Assembly: GCF_001305595.1 (NCBI RefSeq)
Contig: NZ_CP012406.1
Location: forward strand, 248,001-312,000
Direction of reading: 5' to 3'
Source: Azospirillum thiophilum
GTDB lineage: Bacteria; Pseudomonadota; Alphaproteobacteria; Azospirillales; Azospirillaceae
Length of the DNA stretch: 64,000 nt
The translations under genes and the position numbers were made by a program. Below the pieces are notes generated by a model, which was not told the DNA's origin, ran no database searches, and saw nothing but the letters and a program-made list of their open reading frames with translations. Each line of letters begins with the position of its first letter. The first letter of the stretch is position 1. Of this stretch, positions 53,302 to 64,000 are shown piece by piece.

Positions 53302-54927
53302 ATGCTGCGTGGAATGATGATGAACGAGCCGCTGCTGGTGACGTCGATCCTGCGTCACGCCGCGCTCTACCACGCCGACACCGAGATCGTGTCGCGCACC
53401 ACCGAGGGGCCGATCCACCGCTACAGCTATGCCGACGCCTGGGTCCGCGCGCAGAAGCTGGCCAACGCGCTGGCGGCGCTGGGGATGACGCCGGGCGACC
53501 GCATCGGCACGCTGGCCTGGAACGGCTTCCGCCATCTGGAATGCTATTACGGCATCGGCGGCTCGGGCATGGTCTGCCACACCATCAACCCGCGCCTGTT
53601 CCCCGAACAGATCGCCTACATCGTCAACCACGCCGAAGACCGGCTGCTGTTCACCGACCTGACCTTCGTCCCGCTGCTGGAGGGAATCGCCCACGAGCTG
53701 ACCGGGCTGAAGGGCATCGTCGTGATGACCGACGCCGCCAACATGCCGAATTCCAGCCTGCCCAACCTACTGTGCTACGAGGATCTGCTGGCCGCCCAGC
53801 CCGACGCCTTCGACTGGCCGCTGCTCGACGAGAACACCGCCTGCGGCATGTGCTACACCTCCGGCACCACCGGCAACCCGAAGGGTGTGCTGTACAGCCA
53901 CCGCTCCGCCTATCTGCATGCCATGGCCGCCTGCATGCCCGACGTGTTCGGCCTGTCGGCGTCGGACGTGGTGCTGCCGGTGGTGCCGATGTTCCACGTC
54001 AATGCCTGGGGCACGCCCTATGCGGCACCGCTGGCCGGCGCCAAGCTGGTCTTCCCCGGCGGCAAGCTGGACGGCGCCAGCCTCTACGAGCTGTTCGAGG
54101 CGGAGAAGGTCACCAACACCGCCGGCGTGCCGACCGTCTGGCTGGCCCTGCTGAACTGGCTCGACGCCAACAAGAAGACGCTGACGACGATGCGCCGCAT
54201 CGCCATCGGCGGTTCCGCCTGCCCGCCGGTGATGATCCAGCGCTTCCAGGAGATGGGGGTCGAGGTCCTGCATGCCTGGGGCATGACGGAAACCAGCCCG
54301 CTCGGCCTCGCCAACAGGCCGAAGGCCAAGCATGCCGGGCTGGATGCCGACGCCGCGCTGGCGCTCGCCTCCAAGCAGGGGCGGCCGATCTGCGGCGTGC
54401 AGTTCCGCGTGGTCGACGGCTCCGGCGCCGACGTGGCCCGCGACGGCACCAGCTTCGGCCGGCTGCTGGTGCGCGGCCCCACCGTCTGCTCCGGCTATTT
54501 CGGCGTGACCGAAAGCCCGGCGCACCAGACGGTTCCGGGCTGGTTCGAGACCGGCGACGTGGTGACGATGGACGCCGACGGCTATGTCCAGATCGTCGAC
54601 CGCACCAAGGACGTCATCAAGTCGGGCGGCGAGTGGATCAGCTCCATCGACCTGGAGAACATCGCCGTCGGTCATCCGGCCGTCCAGGAGGCCGCCGCCG
54701 TCGCCGTGCCCGACGAGAAATGGGGCGAGCGCCCGGTGCTGGTCGTCGTCCGCAAACCCGGAGCCGAACTGACACGCGAGGAACTGCTGGCGGTCTTCGA
54801 GGGCAAGGTCGCCAAATGGTGCATCCCCGACGACGTGCGCTTCGTCGACGCCCTGCCCCACACCGCGACCGGCAAGCTGCTGAAGAGCGAGATCCGCCAC
54901 ATGCTGGCCGACCCGGCGGAAGGGTGA
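53302..54927 (+). CDS. Acyl-CoA synthetase (fatty-acid--CoA ligase, AlkK/FadD3-like)
   Basis: 541 residues of the adenylate-forming family. Motifs: YTSGTTGNPKGVLYSHRS (P-loop), GMTETSPLG, GWFETGDV, DRTKDVIKSGGEWISSIDLE and the catalytic lysine in TATGKLLK. The sequence without a long-chain signature is closest in style to medium-chain AlkK or MMPA-CoA ligase (DmdB) enzymes; the substrate cannot be fixed. It activates a carboxylic acid for beta-oxidation or related catabolism. ATG at 53302 has a GGGGAG site; upstream in-frame ATG at 53272 is less likely. It converges on glpK. Confidence 0.9.
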   Translation: MLRGMMMNEPLLVTSILRHAALYHADTEIVSRTTEGPIHRYSYADAWVRAQKLANALAALGMTPGDRIGTLAWNGFRHLECYYGIGGSGMVCHTINPRLFPEQIAYIVNHAEDRLLFTDLTFVPLLEGIAHELTGLKGIVVMTDAANMPNSSLPNLLCYEDLLAAQPDAFDWPLLDENTACGMCYTSGTTGNPKGVLYSHRSAYLHAMAACMPDVFGLSASDVVLPVVPMFHVNAWGTPYAAPLAGAKLVFPGGKLDGASLYELFEAEKVTNTAGVPTVWLALLNWLDANKKTLTTMRRIAIGGSACPPVMIQRFQEMGVEVLHAWGMTETSPLGLANRPKAKHAGLDADAALALASKQGRPICGVQFRVVDGSGADVARDGTSFGRLLVRGPTVCSGYFGVTESPAHQTVPGWFETGDVVTMDADGYVQIVDRTKDVIKSGGEWISSIDLENIAVGHPAVQEAAAVAVPDEKWGERPVLVVVRKPGAELTREELLAVFEGKVAKWCIPDDVRFVDALPHTATGKLLKSEIRHMLADPAEG

Positions 54928-54932
54928 GGGGT

Positions 54933-55038
54933 TTGCCCCCTCCCTAACCCTCCCCCGCTCCCGCGGGAGAGGGGACTGCCGCCGCTTCGCAGAAGGCACC
55001 CTCTCCCTCGAAGAGGGGGAGAGTCGGGGAGGGGGCAA
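54933..55038. repeat. GC-rich palindromic intergenic element
   Basis: TTGCCCCCTCCC at the left and its complement GGGAGGGGGCAA at the right end bound a 106-base element with inner CCCTCTCC/GGAGAGGG pairings. It sits between converging genes and resembles repetitive extragenic palindromes common in GC-rich proteobacteria. It may also stop transcription from both sides. A related element lies at 56584-56669. Confidence 0.6.
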
Positions 55039-55058
55039 GCCGCGTCAGCCCAAAAGGC

Positions 55059-56552
55059 TCAGCGCGGCGACCGCACCCGCGCCACCGCGTCGCGCCAGCC
55101 CTCATAGAGGCGGTCGCGCCTGCCCTGCTCCATGCGCGGCTCGAAGCGGCGCTCGCTGCGCCAGGCGTCGGACACCGCGCCCAGCCCGTCGAACACGCCC
55201 ACCCGCAGGGCCGCGAGGCTGGCGGCGCCCAGCGCCGTGGTCTCGATCACCTTCGGGCGTTCGACCGGCATCGCCAGCAGGTCGGCCAGGAACTGGCAAA
55301 GCCAGTCGTTGGCGGCCATGCCGCCGTCGACGCGCAGCGCGTTGATGGTGCCGCCCCAATCGCCGGCCATCGCCTCCATCAGGTCGCGGGTCTGGTAGGC
55401 CACCGCCTCCAGCGCGGCGCGGGCGATGTGGGCGGGGCCGACGTCCAGCGTCATGCCGAAGATCGCGGCGCGGGCGTCCGAATCCCAGTGCGGCGCGCCC
55501 AGGCCCACGAAGGCCGGGACGAAATAGACGCCGTGGCTGTCGGGCACGCGGGTCGCCATGTCGTCGGTCTGGCTGGCGTGGGTGATGATGCCGATGCCGT
55601 CGCGCAGCCATTTGATCGCCGCACCCGCCACGAAGATCGAGCCTTCCTGCGCATAGGCTGTCTTGCCGTTCAGACGGTAAGCGACGGTGGTCAGCAGCCG
55701 GTTCTTCGACACCACCGGCGTCTCCCCGGTGTTGATCAGCGCAAAGCAGCCGGTGCCGTAGGTCGATTTCGCCATGCCCGGCGTCAGGCAGGCCTGCCCG
55801 AAGGCCGCCGCCTGCTGGTCGCCCGCCACGCCGGCGATCGGGATCGGCCGGCCGAGCAACTCGGGCTCGGTGGCGCCGAAATCGTCGGCACTGTCCAGCA
55901 CCCGGGGCAGCATGGCGCGCGGCACGCGGAACAGCGCCAGCAGCTCGTCATCCCAATCCTGGACATGGATGTCGAACAGCATGGTGCGGGACGCGTTGGT
56001 TGCGTCGGTGGCATGCACCCGGCGGCCGGTGAGATGGTAGATCAGGAAACTGTCGATGGTGCCGAAGCACAGCTCGCCCCGCTCGGCCCGCGCGCGGGCA
56101 CCCGGCACATGGTCGAGGATCCAGGCGATCTTGGTGGCGGAGAAATAGGCGTCGATCAACAGGCCGGTCTTCGCACGGACCGTCTCGGCATGGCCGGACG
56201 CCACCAGATCTTGGCAGAGCGCGGCGGTGCGGCGGTCCTGCCAGACGATGGCGCGGTGGATCGGCTCGCCGGTGGCGCGGTCCCACACCACCGCGGTCTC
56301 GCGCTGGTTGGTGATCCCGATGGCGGCGATGGCGGCGGCATCGATCCCGGCCTTCTCCACCGCCTCGCGCGCCACGGTGCGGACATCGCGCAGGATGTCG
56401 GCCGGGTCATGCTCGACCCAGCCGTCGCCGGGATAATGCTGCGGAAACTCGCGGCGCGCCTCGGCCAGCGGCCGTCCCCGGCCATCGAACAGGATCGCCC
56501 GCGACGAGGTGGTGCCCTGGTCGATGGCGAGGATATGGCCGGCCTTGCTCAT
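55059..56552 (-). CDS. glpK: Glycerol kinase
   Basis: 497 residues, the standard length. ATP-site GTTSSRAILFD, the NQRETAVVWD/TGEPIHRAIVWQDRRT substrate segments and GTGCFALINTG plus ALRVDGGMAANDWLCQFLADLL near the end are all typical. GlpK phosphorylates glycerol to sn-glycerol-3-phosphate, the substrate of GlpD. It is the last gene of the glycerol operon, 227 bases after glpV and beyond an internal terminator, so its expression may be lower than that of glpV. ATG at 56552. Confidence 0.97.
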   Translation of the reverse strand: MSKAGHILAIDQGTTSSRAILFDGRGRPLAEARREFPQHYPGDGWVEHDPADILRDVRTVAREAVEKAGIDAAAIAAIGITNQRETAVVWDRATGEPIHRAIVWQDRRTAALCQDLVASGHAETVRAKTGLLIDAYFSATKIAWILDHVPGARARAERGELCFGTIDSFLIYHLTGRRVHATDATNASRTMLFDIHVQDWDDELLALFRVPRAMLPRVLDSADDFGATEPELLGRPIPIAGVAGDQQAAAFGQACLTPGMAKSTYGTGCFALINTGETPVVSKNRLLTTVAYRLNGKTAYAQEGSIFVAGAAIKWLRDGIGIITHASQTDDMATRVPDSHGVYFVPAFVGLGAPHWDSDARAAIFGMTLDVGPAHIARAALEAVAYQTRDLMEAMAGDWGGTINALRVDGGMAANDWLCQFLADLLAMPVERPKVIETTALGAASLAALRVGVFDGLGAVSDAWRSERRFEPRMEQGRRDRLYEGWRDAVARVRSPR

Positions 56553-56583
56553 GGAAGCGTTCCCCCGTGATTCTTGTGTGCAA

Positions 56584-56669
56584 CCCCCTCTCCCCGCTTA
56601 CGGCGGACCCATGGTCCGCCTGCCGCGTCAGGGCAAACTTCGTTTGCGCGTGAGCAGGGGGGAGAGGGG
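56584..56669. repeat. Second palindromic element, upstream of glpK
   Basis: CCCCCTCTCCCC and GGGGAGAGGGG bound an 86-base element. Inside are two exact hairpins: GGCGGACC-CAT-GGTCCGCC (56602-56620) and GCAAAC-TTC-GTTTGC (56633-56647). The cruciform layout and CCTCTCCCC ends match the element at 54933-55038. Confidence 0.6.
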
Positions 56670-56685
56670 ATTTAAGGCGGTCGAT

Positions 56686-56728
56686 AAAAAAAGGGGCGGC
56701 AGTCGTTCAATAGAATGGCCGCCGCCCC
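56686..56728 (-). terminator. Terminator between glpV and glpK
   Basis: On the minus strand GGGGCGGC and GCCGCCCC pair around a 20-base loop and are followed by seven T. It begins 52 bases past the glpV stop and lies before glpK, so it should reduce read-through to the kinase. Confidence 0.7.
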
Positions 56729-56779
56729 AGGGTCGCCTCCGGCACAACCAGGACAGATACCGAAGGCAGAGCCCGTCGG

Positions 56780-58555
<1,776 letters not shown>

Positions 58556-58647
58556 GATTCCTCCCATTTGATCGTCCTGGTTTCAGGTTTGACGTTTCGT
58601 ATGACCAGACTTGCGGAAAACAGACCCGCTTTTCCCGTCCCCCCTTC

Positions 58648-58926
58648 TCAGCCGAAGCGGATGACGGCCGCGACCCACAGCAGCGAGACCGCGGAGGCGC
58701 CCCACAGCGACAGGTCGGTCGCGGCGAGCCAGCCCAGATGAAGGAAGGCACTGCCGAGCAGGCCGATGAACAGGCGGTCGCCGCGGGTGGTGCGCATCGG
58801 CAGGAAGCCCTTGGCCTCCACCGTCGGCGACACCAGCTCCCACACCGTCATGCCGGCCAGCATCAGGGCGATGCAGACGAAGAAGATTGCGGTCGGCGCG
58901 GTCCACGCCATCCAGTCCAGATCCAT
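58648..58926 (-). CDS. DUF2160 small membrane protein of the glycerol operon
   Basis: 92 residues with three membrane helices. WMAWTAPTAIFFVCIALMLAGMTVWE, then PTVEAKGFLPMRTTRGDRLFIGLLGSAFLHLGWL, is typical of the DUF2160 protein always found between glpQ and glpV in this operon type. Function is unproven; it may assist the permease. ATG at 58926 has a GGAGG site. Confidence 0.88.
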   Translation of the reverse strand: MDLDWMAWTAPTAIFFVCIALMLAGMTVWELVSPTVEAKGFLPMRTTRGDRLFIGLLGSAFLHLGWLAATDLSLWGASAVSLLWVAAVIRFG

Positions 58927-58954
58927 GACGGCGATCCTCCTCAAACGCGGCCGG

Positions 58955-59820
<866 letters not shown>

Positions 59821-59824
<4 letters not shown>

Positions 59825-60696
59825 TTTCTCTCTCCTTCGCCGGTGCGGGTGATGATGGTGTAGAAGACGAAGCTGAACAGCAGAACGATCAGGAAATAGA
59901 CGATCGAGAAGGCCGCGGCCTTGCCGATGTCGAACTGCCCCACCGCCATCTGCGTCAGATACTGGCTGAGGAAGGTGGTTGAGTTGCCCGGGCCGCCGCC
60001 GGTCAGCACGAAGGGCTCGGTGTAGATCATGAAGCTATCCATGAAGCGCAGCAGCACCGCGATGATCAGGACGCCACGCATCTTCGGCAGCTGGATGAAG
60101 CGGAACACCGCCCATTTCGACGCGCCGTCGATCTTGGCCGCCTGATAGAAGGCCGGCGGGATCGATTGCAGCCCGGCATAGCACAGCAGCGCGACCAGGC
60201 TGGTCCAGTGCCAGACATCCATCACCAGCACGGTCAGCCAGGCATGGGCCGAGTTGCTGGTGTAGTTGTAGTCGATGCCAAGGGCGCGGAAGGTGGCGCC
60301 CAGGAGGCCGATGTCGCCGCGCCCGAAGATCTGCCAGATGGTGCCGACGACGTTGAACGGGATCAGCAGCGGCAGCGCCAGCAGCACCAGCGTCAGCGAG
60401 GTCTTTGCGCTGCGCCCGCCCGGCATGCCGAGTGCGATCAGGATGCCCAGCGGAATCTCGATCAGCAGTACCGCCAGCGAATAGATGATCTGGCGGACCA
60501 GCGCGTCATGCAGCCGCTCGTCGGCCAGCACATTCTCGAACCATTCGGTGCCGACGAAGAAGGTCTGGCCGGGGCCGAAGATCTCCTGCACCGAATAATT
60601 GACCACCGTCATCAGCGGCACCACGGCGCTGAAGGCGACGATGACGAAGACCGGGATGATCAGGAACCAAGCCCGGTTGTCCTGGACCTTATCCAT
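59821..60696 (-). CDS. glpP: Glycerol ABC transporter permease GlpP
   Basis: 291 residues of the MalF/UgpA-type permease family. The N-terminus WFLIIPVFVIVAFSAVVPLMTVVNYSVQ and the EAA loop LQSIPPAFYQAAKIDGASKWAVFRFIQLPKMRGVL are typical. Partner of GlpQ. It starts 12 bases after the glpT stop and overlaps glpQ by four bases. Confidence 0.9.
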
Positions 60697-60708
60697 GGCG
60701 ATGGTTCC

Positions 60709-61797
60709 TCAATTGACCAGATGGCTGTCGCGGTAGAGCTTGGTCCAGCGGCCGGGGAAGCGGACGGCAGCGTCGAGCGCCGGGATTTCCTGCTCCTCGT
60801 TCAGCCGGATCTTCAGCGTCTGGCTGCCCATCCGCAGGGTGGCTAGCCGGGAGGTGCCGAGATCGTCGACGCCGGTCACCTGCACCGGGATGGCCCCGGC
60901 GCTGCCGCTGCGGGTCAGCTCCAGGAATTCCGGCCGGATGCCCAGCTCGAACCTGCCCCCCACCATGCCCCCTGCCGCCGCCATGGCCCCGGTGCCCAGC
61001 GGGATGGCGATGCCCTCGACCAGCGCATGGTCGCCGCCCAGCGTGCAGGGCATCAGGTTGATGCCGGGACTGCCGATGAAGTAGCCGACGAAGGTGTGCA
61101 GCGGATTCTCGAACAGCTCCTGCGGGGTGCCGAGCTGGACCATGGCGCCCTCATACATCACCGCGACCTTGTCGGCGAAGGTCAGCGCCTCCACCTGGTC
61201 GTGGGTCACATAGATCATGGTCAGGCGGTATTCCTCGTGGATCTGGCGCAGCTTGCGGCGCAGGATCCATTTGGTGTGCGGGTCGATGACGGTCAGCGGC
61301 TCGTCGAACAGGATCGCCGCAACATCCGAGCGCACCAGCCCGCGCCCCATCGAGATCTTCTGCTTGGCGTCCGGCGTCAGCCGCTGGGCCCGCTTCTTCA
61401 GATCGGCGGTCAGATCCAGCGCCTCGGCCACCTGCCGGACGCGGCGGTCGACGTCCGCCGCCGGAACCTTGCGGTTGCGCAGCGGGAAGGCGAGATTCTC
61501 ATACACCGTCATGGTGTCGTAGATGACCGGAAACTGGAACACCTGGGCGATGTTGCGCTCTTCCGGCGTGCAGCGGGTGACGTCGAGCCCGTCGAACAGC
61601 ACCCGCCCCTCGCTGGGAACCAGCAGGCCGGAGATGATGTTCAGCAGCGTGGACTTGCCGCAGCCCGACGGCCCCAGCAGCGCATAGGCCTTGCCGTCCT
61701 CCCACTCCTGCGACAGGCGGCGCAGCGCGTAATCCTCCGGCCTGGACGGGTGCGGGTGGTAGGAATGGCCGAGATTGTCGAATTGGATGGTCGCCAT
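60709..61797 (-). CDS. glpT: Glycerol ABC transporter ATPase GlpT, with altered signature motif
   Basis: 362 residues: ATPase domain plus a C-terminal TOBE/OB-type regulatory domain. Walker A GPSGCGKST (42-50), Q-loop QVFQFPVIYD, Walker B AILFDEPL and the H-loop VTHDQ (H199) are intact. The ABC signature, normally LSGGQ, reads LTPDAKQ (140-146), followed by KISMGRGLVR. It should pair with GlpS, which has the matching good signature. The name is the rhizobial one, unrelated to the glycerol-3-phosphate antiporter GlpT. ATG at 61797. Confidence 0.9.
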   Translation of the reverse strand: MATIQFDNLGHSYHPHPSRPEDYALRRLSQEWEDGKAYALLGPSGCGKSTLLNIISGLLVPSEGRVLFDGLDVTRCTPEERNIAQVFQFPVIYDTMTVYENLAFPLRNRKVPAADVDRRVRQVAEALDLTADLKKRAQRLTPDAKQKISMGRGLVRSDVAAILFDEPLTVIDPHTKWILRRKLRQIHEEYRLTMIYVTHDQVEALTFADKVAVMYEGAMVQLGTPQELFENPLHTFVGYFIGSPGINLMPCTLGGDHALVEGIAIPLGTGAMAAAGGMVGGRFELGIRPEFLELTRSGSAGAIPVQVTGVDDLGTSRLATLRMGSQTLKIRLNEEQEIPALDAAVRFPGRWTKLYRDSHLVN

Positions 61798-61810
61798 TGC
61801 TCCCGCCCCC

Positions 61811-62914
61811 TCACGCGATGTTGCGCAGCGCGCTGCGCCGCCAGTTGGGTGCCGCCACCAGCTTGCCCGCGGTGGAGAAGACGAAGATGCGGTCTGGATC
61901 GGCATAGACCTGGATCTCGCTGCCGATCGGGTGGCTGTGCACCCCCTCCTCGCGCGCGATCAGGGTGGTGCCGCCGTGGCGCAGATGGATGAAGGTCTCC
62001 GACCCGCTGATCTCCGACAGCGCGACCCGGCCCTTGATCGGCACCAGCCGCTCGCTCCGCCGCAGCACCGTCAGGTGGTTGGCGCGGATGCCGACGCGGC
62101 AGGGACCGGCCGGCAGGTTGCGGTCGTGGGCCGACAGCGGCAGGCTGGTGCCGTCGGTCAGCGCCACCCGGTCGTTGGTCAGGATGGCGTCCACCACATT
62201 CATCGGCGGATCGCTGAACACCTCGGCGCATTCCAGCGAGGCCGGGGCGTGGAACACCTCGCCGGTCGGGCCGCTCTGCAGCATCCGCCCCTCATGCAGC
62301 ACCGTGACGGCGCCGCCGAGGACCAGCGCCTCCTGCGGTTCGGTGGTGGCATAGACGACGGTGGTGCGGCCGTCGGCGAAGATCTCGCGCAGTTCGGCGC
62401 GCAGTTCCTCGCGCAGCTTGTAGTCCAGGTTGACCAGCGGTTCGTCGAGCAGCAGCAGGCCGGCACCCTTCACCAGGGCACGGGCGATGGCGCAGCGCTG
62501 CTGCTGGCCGCCCGACAGCTCGGCCGGCAGCCGTTGCAGGTAGGGCTCGATCCGCAGCATCGCGGCGGTGCGGCGCACCTTGGCGTCGATCTCCGCCCGG
62601 TCCTTGCCCTGGCGGCGCAGCGGCGAGGCGATGTTCTCGTACACCGTCATCGCCGGGTAGTTGATGAACTGCTGGTAGACCATCGCAACGTCGCGGTGGC
62701 GCACCGACTTGCCGGTGACGTCCGTGCCGTTCTCCAGCACGCGGCCGGCAGTGGGCGCGTCGAGCCCGGCCATCAGCCGCATCAGCGTCGTCTTGCCGGC
62801 CAGGGTGCGGCCGAGCAGGACGTTGAAGCTGCCGGGTTGCAACTCCAGCGACAGCGGGTGGAGATGCTGGTCCGCGCCGACGCGCTTGGCCACGCCTTCC
62901 AATGTGAGTGTCAC
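61811..62914 (-). CDS. glpS: Glycerol ABC transporter ATPase GlpS, with altered H-loop
   Basis: 367 residues. Walker A GRTLAGKT (35-42), Q-loop VYQQFINYPAMTVYE, intact signature LSGGQQQRCAIARAL (133-137) and Walker B LLLLDEPLVNLDY. At the H-loop, where histidine is expected, VYATTEPQEAL has T191. A TOBE-like domain follows. The start is a GTG at 62914: it overlaps the glpD stop as GTGA and has a strong GGAGG site, and the frame has no nearer ATG. It forms the ATPase pair with GlpT. Confidence 0.9.
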   Translation of the reverse strand: MTLTLEGVAKRVGADQHLHPLSLELQPGSFNVLLGRTLAGKTTLMRLMAGLDAPTAGRVLENGTDVTGKSVRHRDVAMVYQQFINYPAMTVYENIASPLRRQGKDRAEIDAKVRRTAAMLRIEPYLQRLPAELSGGQQQRCAIARALVKGAGLLLLDEPLVNLDYKLREELRAELREIFADGRTTVVYATTEPQEALVLGGAVTVLHEGRMLQSGPTGEVFHAPASLECAEVFSDPPMNVVDAILTNDRVALTDGTSLPLSAHDRNLPAGPCRVGIRANHLTVLRRSERLVPIKGRVALSEISGSETFIHLRHGGTTLIAREEGVHSHPIGSEIQVYADPDRIFVFSTAGKLVAAPNWRRSALRNIA

Positions 62915-64000
62915 CGCAGTCCTCCCATCGACCGGCCCTTTTCCAACTTCAGGCCCGCGGGATCGTCCCCGGCCCCCTGGTTGGTCGCCCCCCGGTTGGT
63001 CGTTCCATCGCGCCGCCGGTCGAACCAGTCGGCGATTGCGTCCCGGACGGTCGCATCCAGGTGCAGCCCCAGCTTGGAGCGCCGCCACAGGAAATCGTCG
63101 CCGGTCATGGCGAATTCCTCCCGCGCCGCATAATCGAGTTCGGCCTCGTACACGCCGCCGCCGAAATCGGTGCCGAGCCCGTCCAGTCCGCGGGCGTCGC
63201 CGAGCAGCCGCTCGACCCGCGTGCCGTAGGCCCGCGCCAGCCGCAGCGCCAGCGCATCGGGAAGCCAGGGCCGGCCGCGCTTCAACCGCGCCAGGAAGGC
63301 GGCGAAGTCCGCATCCGCGATGTCGCCGCCGGGCAGCGGAGAGTCGGCGGTCCAGGTGGCGCCACCCTTGCCCAATGCCCGACCCAGCTTCTCGGTCGCC
63401 TCCTCGGCCAGCCGGCGGAAGGTGGTGATCTTGCCGCCGAAGATCGACAGCATCGGCGCCTCGCCGGCCGGCTCGTCCATCTCCAGCACATAGTCGCGGG
63501 TGACGGCCGACGCGTTGCCGCTGGCGTCGTCGAACAGCGGGCGGACGCCGCTGTAGGTCCACACCACGTCGCTCTCGCGCACCGGCTTGGCGAAATAGCG
63601 CGACACCGCCCGGCACAGATAGGCGATCTCCTCGCCGCTGATCGCCACCGCGCCGGGGTCGCCGGCATAATCGAGGTCGGTGGTGCCGATCAGGGTGAAA
63701 TCGCGCTCGTAGGGGATGGCGAAGACGATGCGGCGGTCGTCGTTCTGGAAGATGTAGGCATGGTCGCCGTCGAACATCCGCGGCACGACGATGTGGCTGC
63801 CCTTCACCAGCCGGACCGACTTGTCGACGGTCACGCCGGTCCGCTTGGCGATCATTTCGCGCACCCAGGGGCCGGCGGCGTTCACCAGCGCGCGGGCGAG
63901 CACGGTTCGCCGCGCCCCGCTTTCGCAGTCGACCAGCGTCGCCTCCCACAGCCCGTCGCGGCGCACGGCGCTCTCGCAGCGGGTGCGGGTCAGGATTTCC
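62911..64000 (-). CDS. glpD: Glycerol-3-phosphate dehydrogenase (FAD), 5' end cut off
   Basis: C-terminal 363 residues only; the frame runs to the window end, so the N-terminal FAD-binding Rossmann motif is outside. Landmarks visible are ALVNAAGPWVREMIAKRTG, VRLVKGSHIVVPRMFDGDHAYIFQNDDRRIVFAIPYERDFTLIGTTDLDYAGD and GGKITTFRRLAEEATEKLG, all GlpD. It oxidises sn-glycerol-3-phosphate to dihydroxyacetone phosphate at the membrane and feeds the quinone pool. It is first in this operon and overlaps glpS by four bases. Confidence 0.96.
   Translation of the reverse strand, partial: EILTRTRCESAVRRDGLWEATLVDCESGARRTVLARALVNAAGPWVREMIAKRTGVTVDKSVRLVKGSHIVVPRMFDGDHAYIFQNDDRRIVFAIPYERDFTLIGTTDLDYAGDPGAVAISGEEIAYLCRAVSRYFAKPVRESDVVWTYSGVRPLFDDASGNASAVTRDYVLEMDEPAGEAPMLSIFGGKITTFRRLAEEATEKLGRALGKGGATWTADSPLPGGDIADADFAAFLARLKRGRPWLPDALALRLARAYGTRVERLLGDARGLDGLGTDFGGGVYEAELDYAAREEFAMTGDDFLWRRSKLGLHLDATVRDAIADWFDRRRDGTTNRGATNQGAGDDPAGLKLEKGRSMGGLR

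Noticed and set aside
54933..55038. CRISPR-like repeat
   Set aside because: Only one copy here with internal palindromes and no regular spacers; it is a palindromic intergenic element.

Overview
The window is about 64 kb of GC-rich DNA with tightly packed genes and strong G/C at third codon positions. It looks like an alphaproteobacterium of the Rhodospirillales, most like Azospirillum. The pointers are a liv operon carrying a DUF6867 gene, a PmtA-like phospholipid N-methyltransferase, a FixG/CcoG protein behind an FNR/FixK box, and a rhizobial-type glycerol ABC operon. This placement is from gene content only, without a database search.

Layout. 1-2.9 kb: end of a coiled-coil protein, an OmpR-type regulator and a MocR-type regulator with repeats at its start. 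3.2-16.5 kb: a complete ebo metabolite-traffic set (eboA, eboB, eboF, then eboD, eboE, eboC). It is split by a TolC-like channel gene and a reversed three-gene block, which encodes an exported Cys-rich protein, a ferritin-like protein and a protein resembling the N-terminal part of the violacein enzyme VioB. A gene with a sigma-54-type promoter closes the region. 16.5-20.5 kb: NarL-type regulator, OmpA-like porin, metallo-beta-lactamase-fold hydrolase and two small proteins. 20.6-26.2 kb: a complete branched-chain amino-acid ABC operon. 26.6-34 kb: exported proteins, a ROK sugar kinase, a three-gene glycolipid set (GT2, LABN, GT39) and a periplasmic HtrA protease. 34.3-40 kb: HTH protein, tRNA-Tyr, PAS histidine kinase, YqaA-like membrane protein and ccoG. 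40.2-41.9 kb: an AT-rich island with a MACPF/perforin-like protein ending in a Vps62-like repeat domain. 43-46 kb: di-haem peroxidase behind a Fur-like box, HemD-like protein and PmtA-like methyltransferase. 46-55 kb: DctB/DctD pair, GT39-like membrane protein, chemoreceptor and acyl-CoA ligase. 55-64 kb: glycerol operon read right to left (glpD, glpS, glpT, glpP, glpQ, DUF2160, glpV, glpK), with glpD cut by the window end.

How the genes fit together. The glp genes make a full uptake-to-catabolism route: transporter, kinase, then FAD dehydrogenase. The liv genes form a complete importer. The ebo set plus the outer-membrane channel and the VioB-like pair look like a dedicated make-and-export unit for an unknown aromatic or indolic metabolite; this is the most interesting part of the window, followed by the perforin-like protein. 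No CRISPR array, insertion sequence, integrase or prophage was seen.
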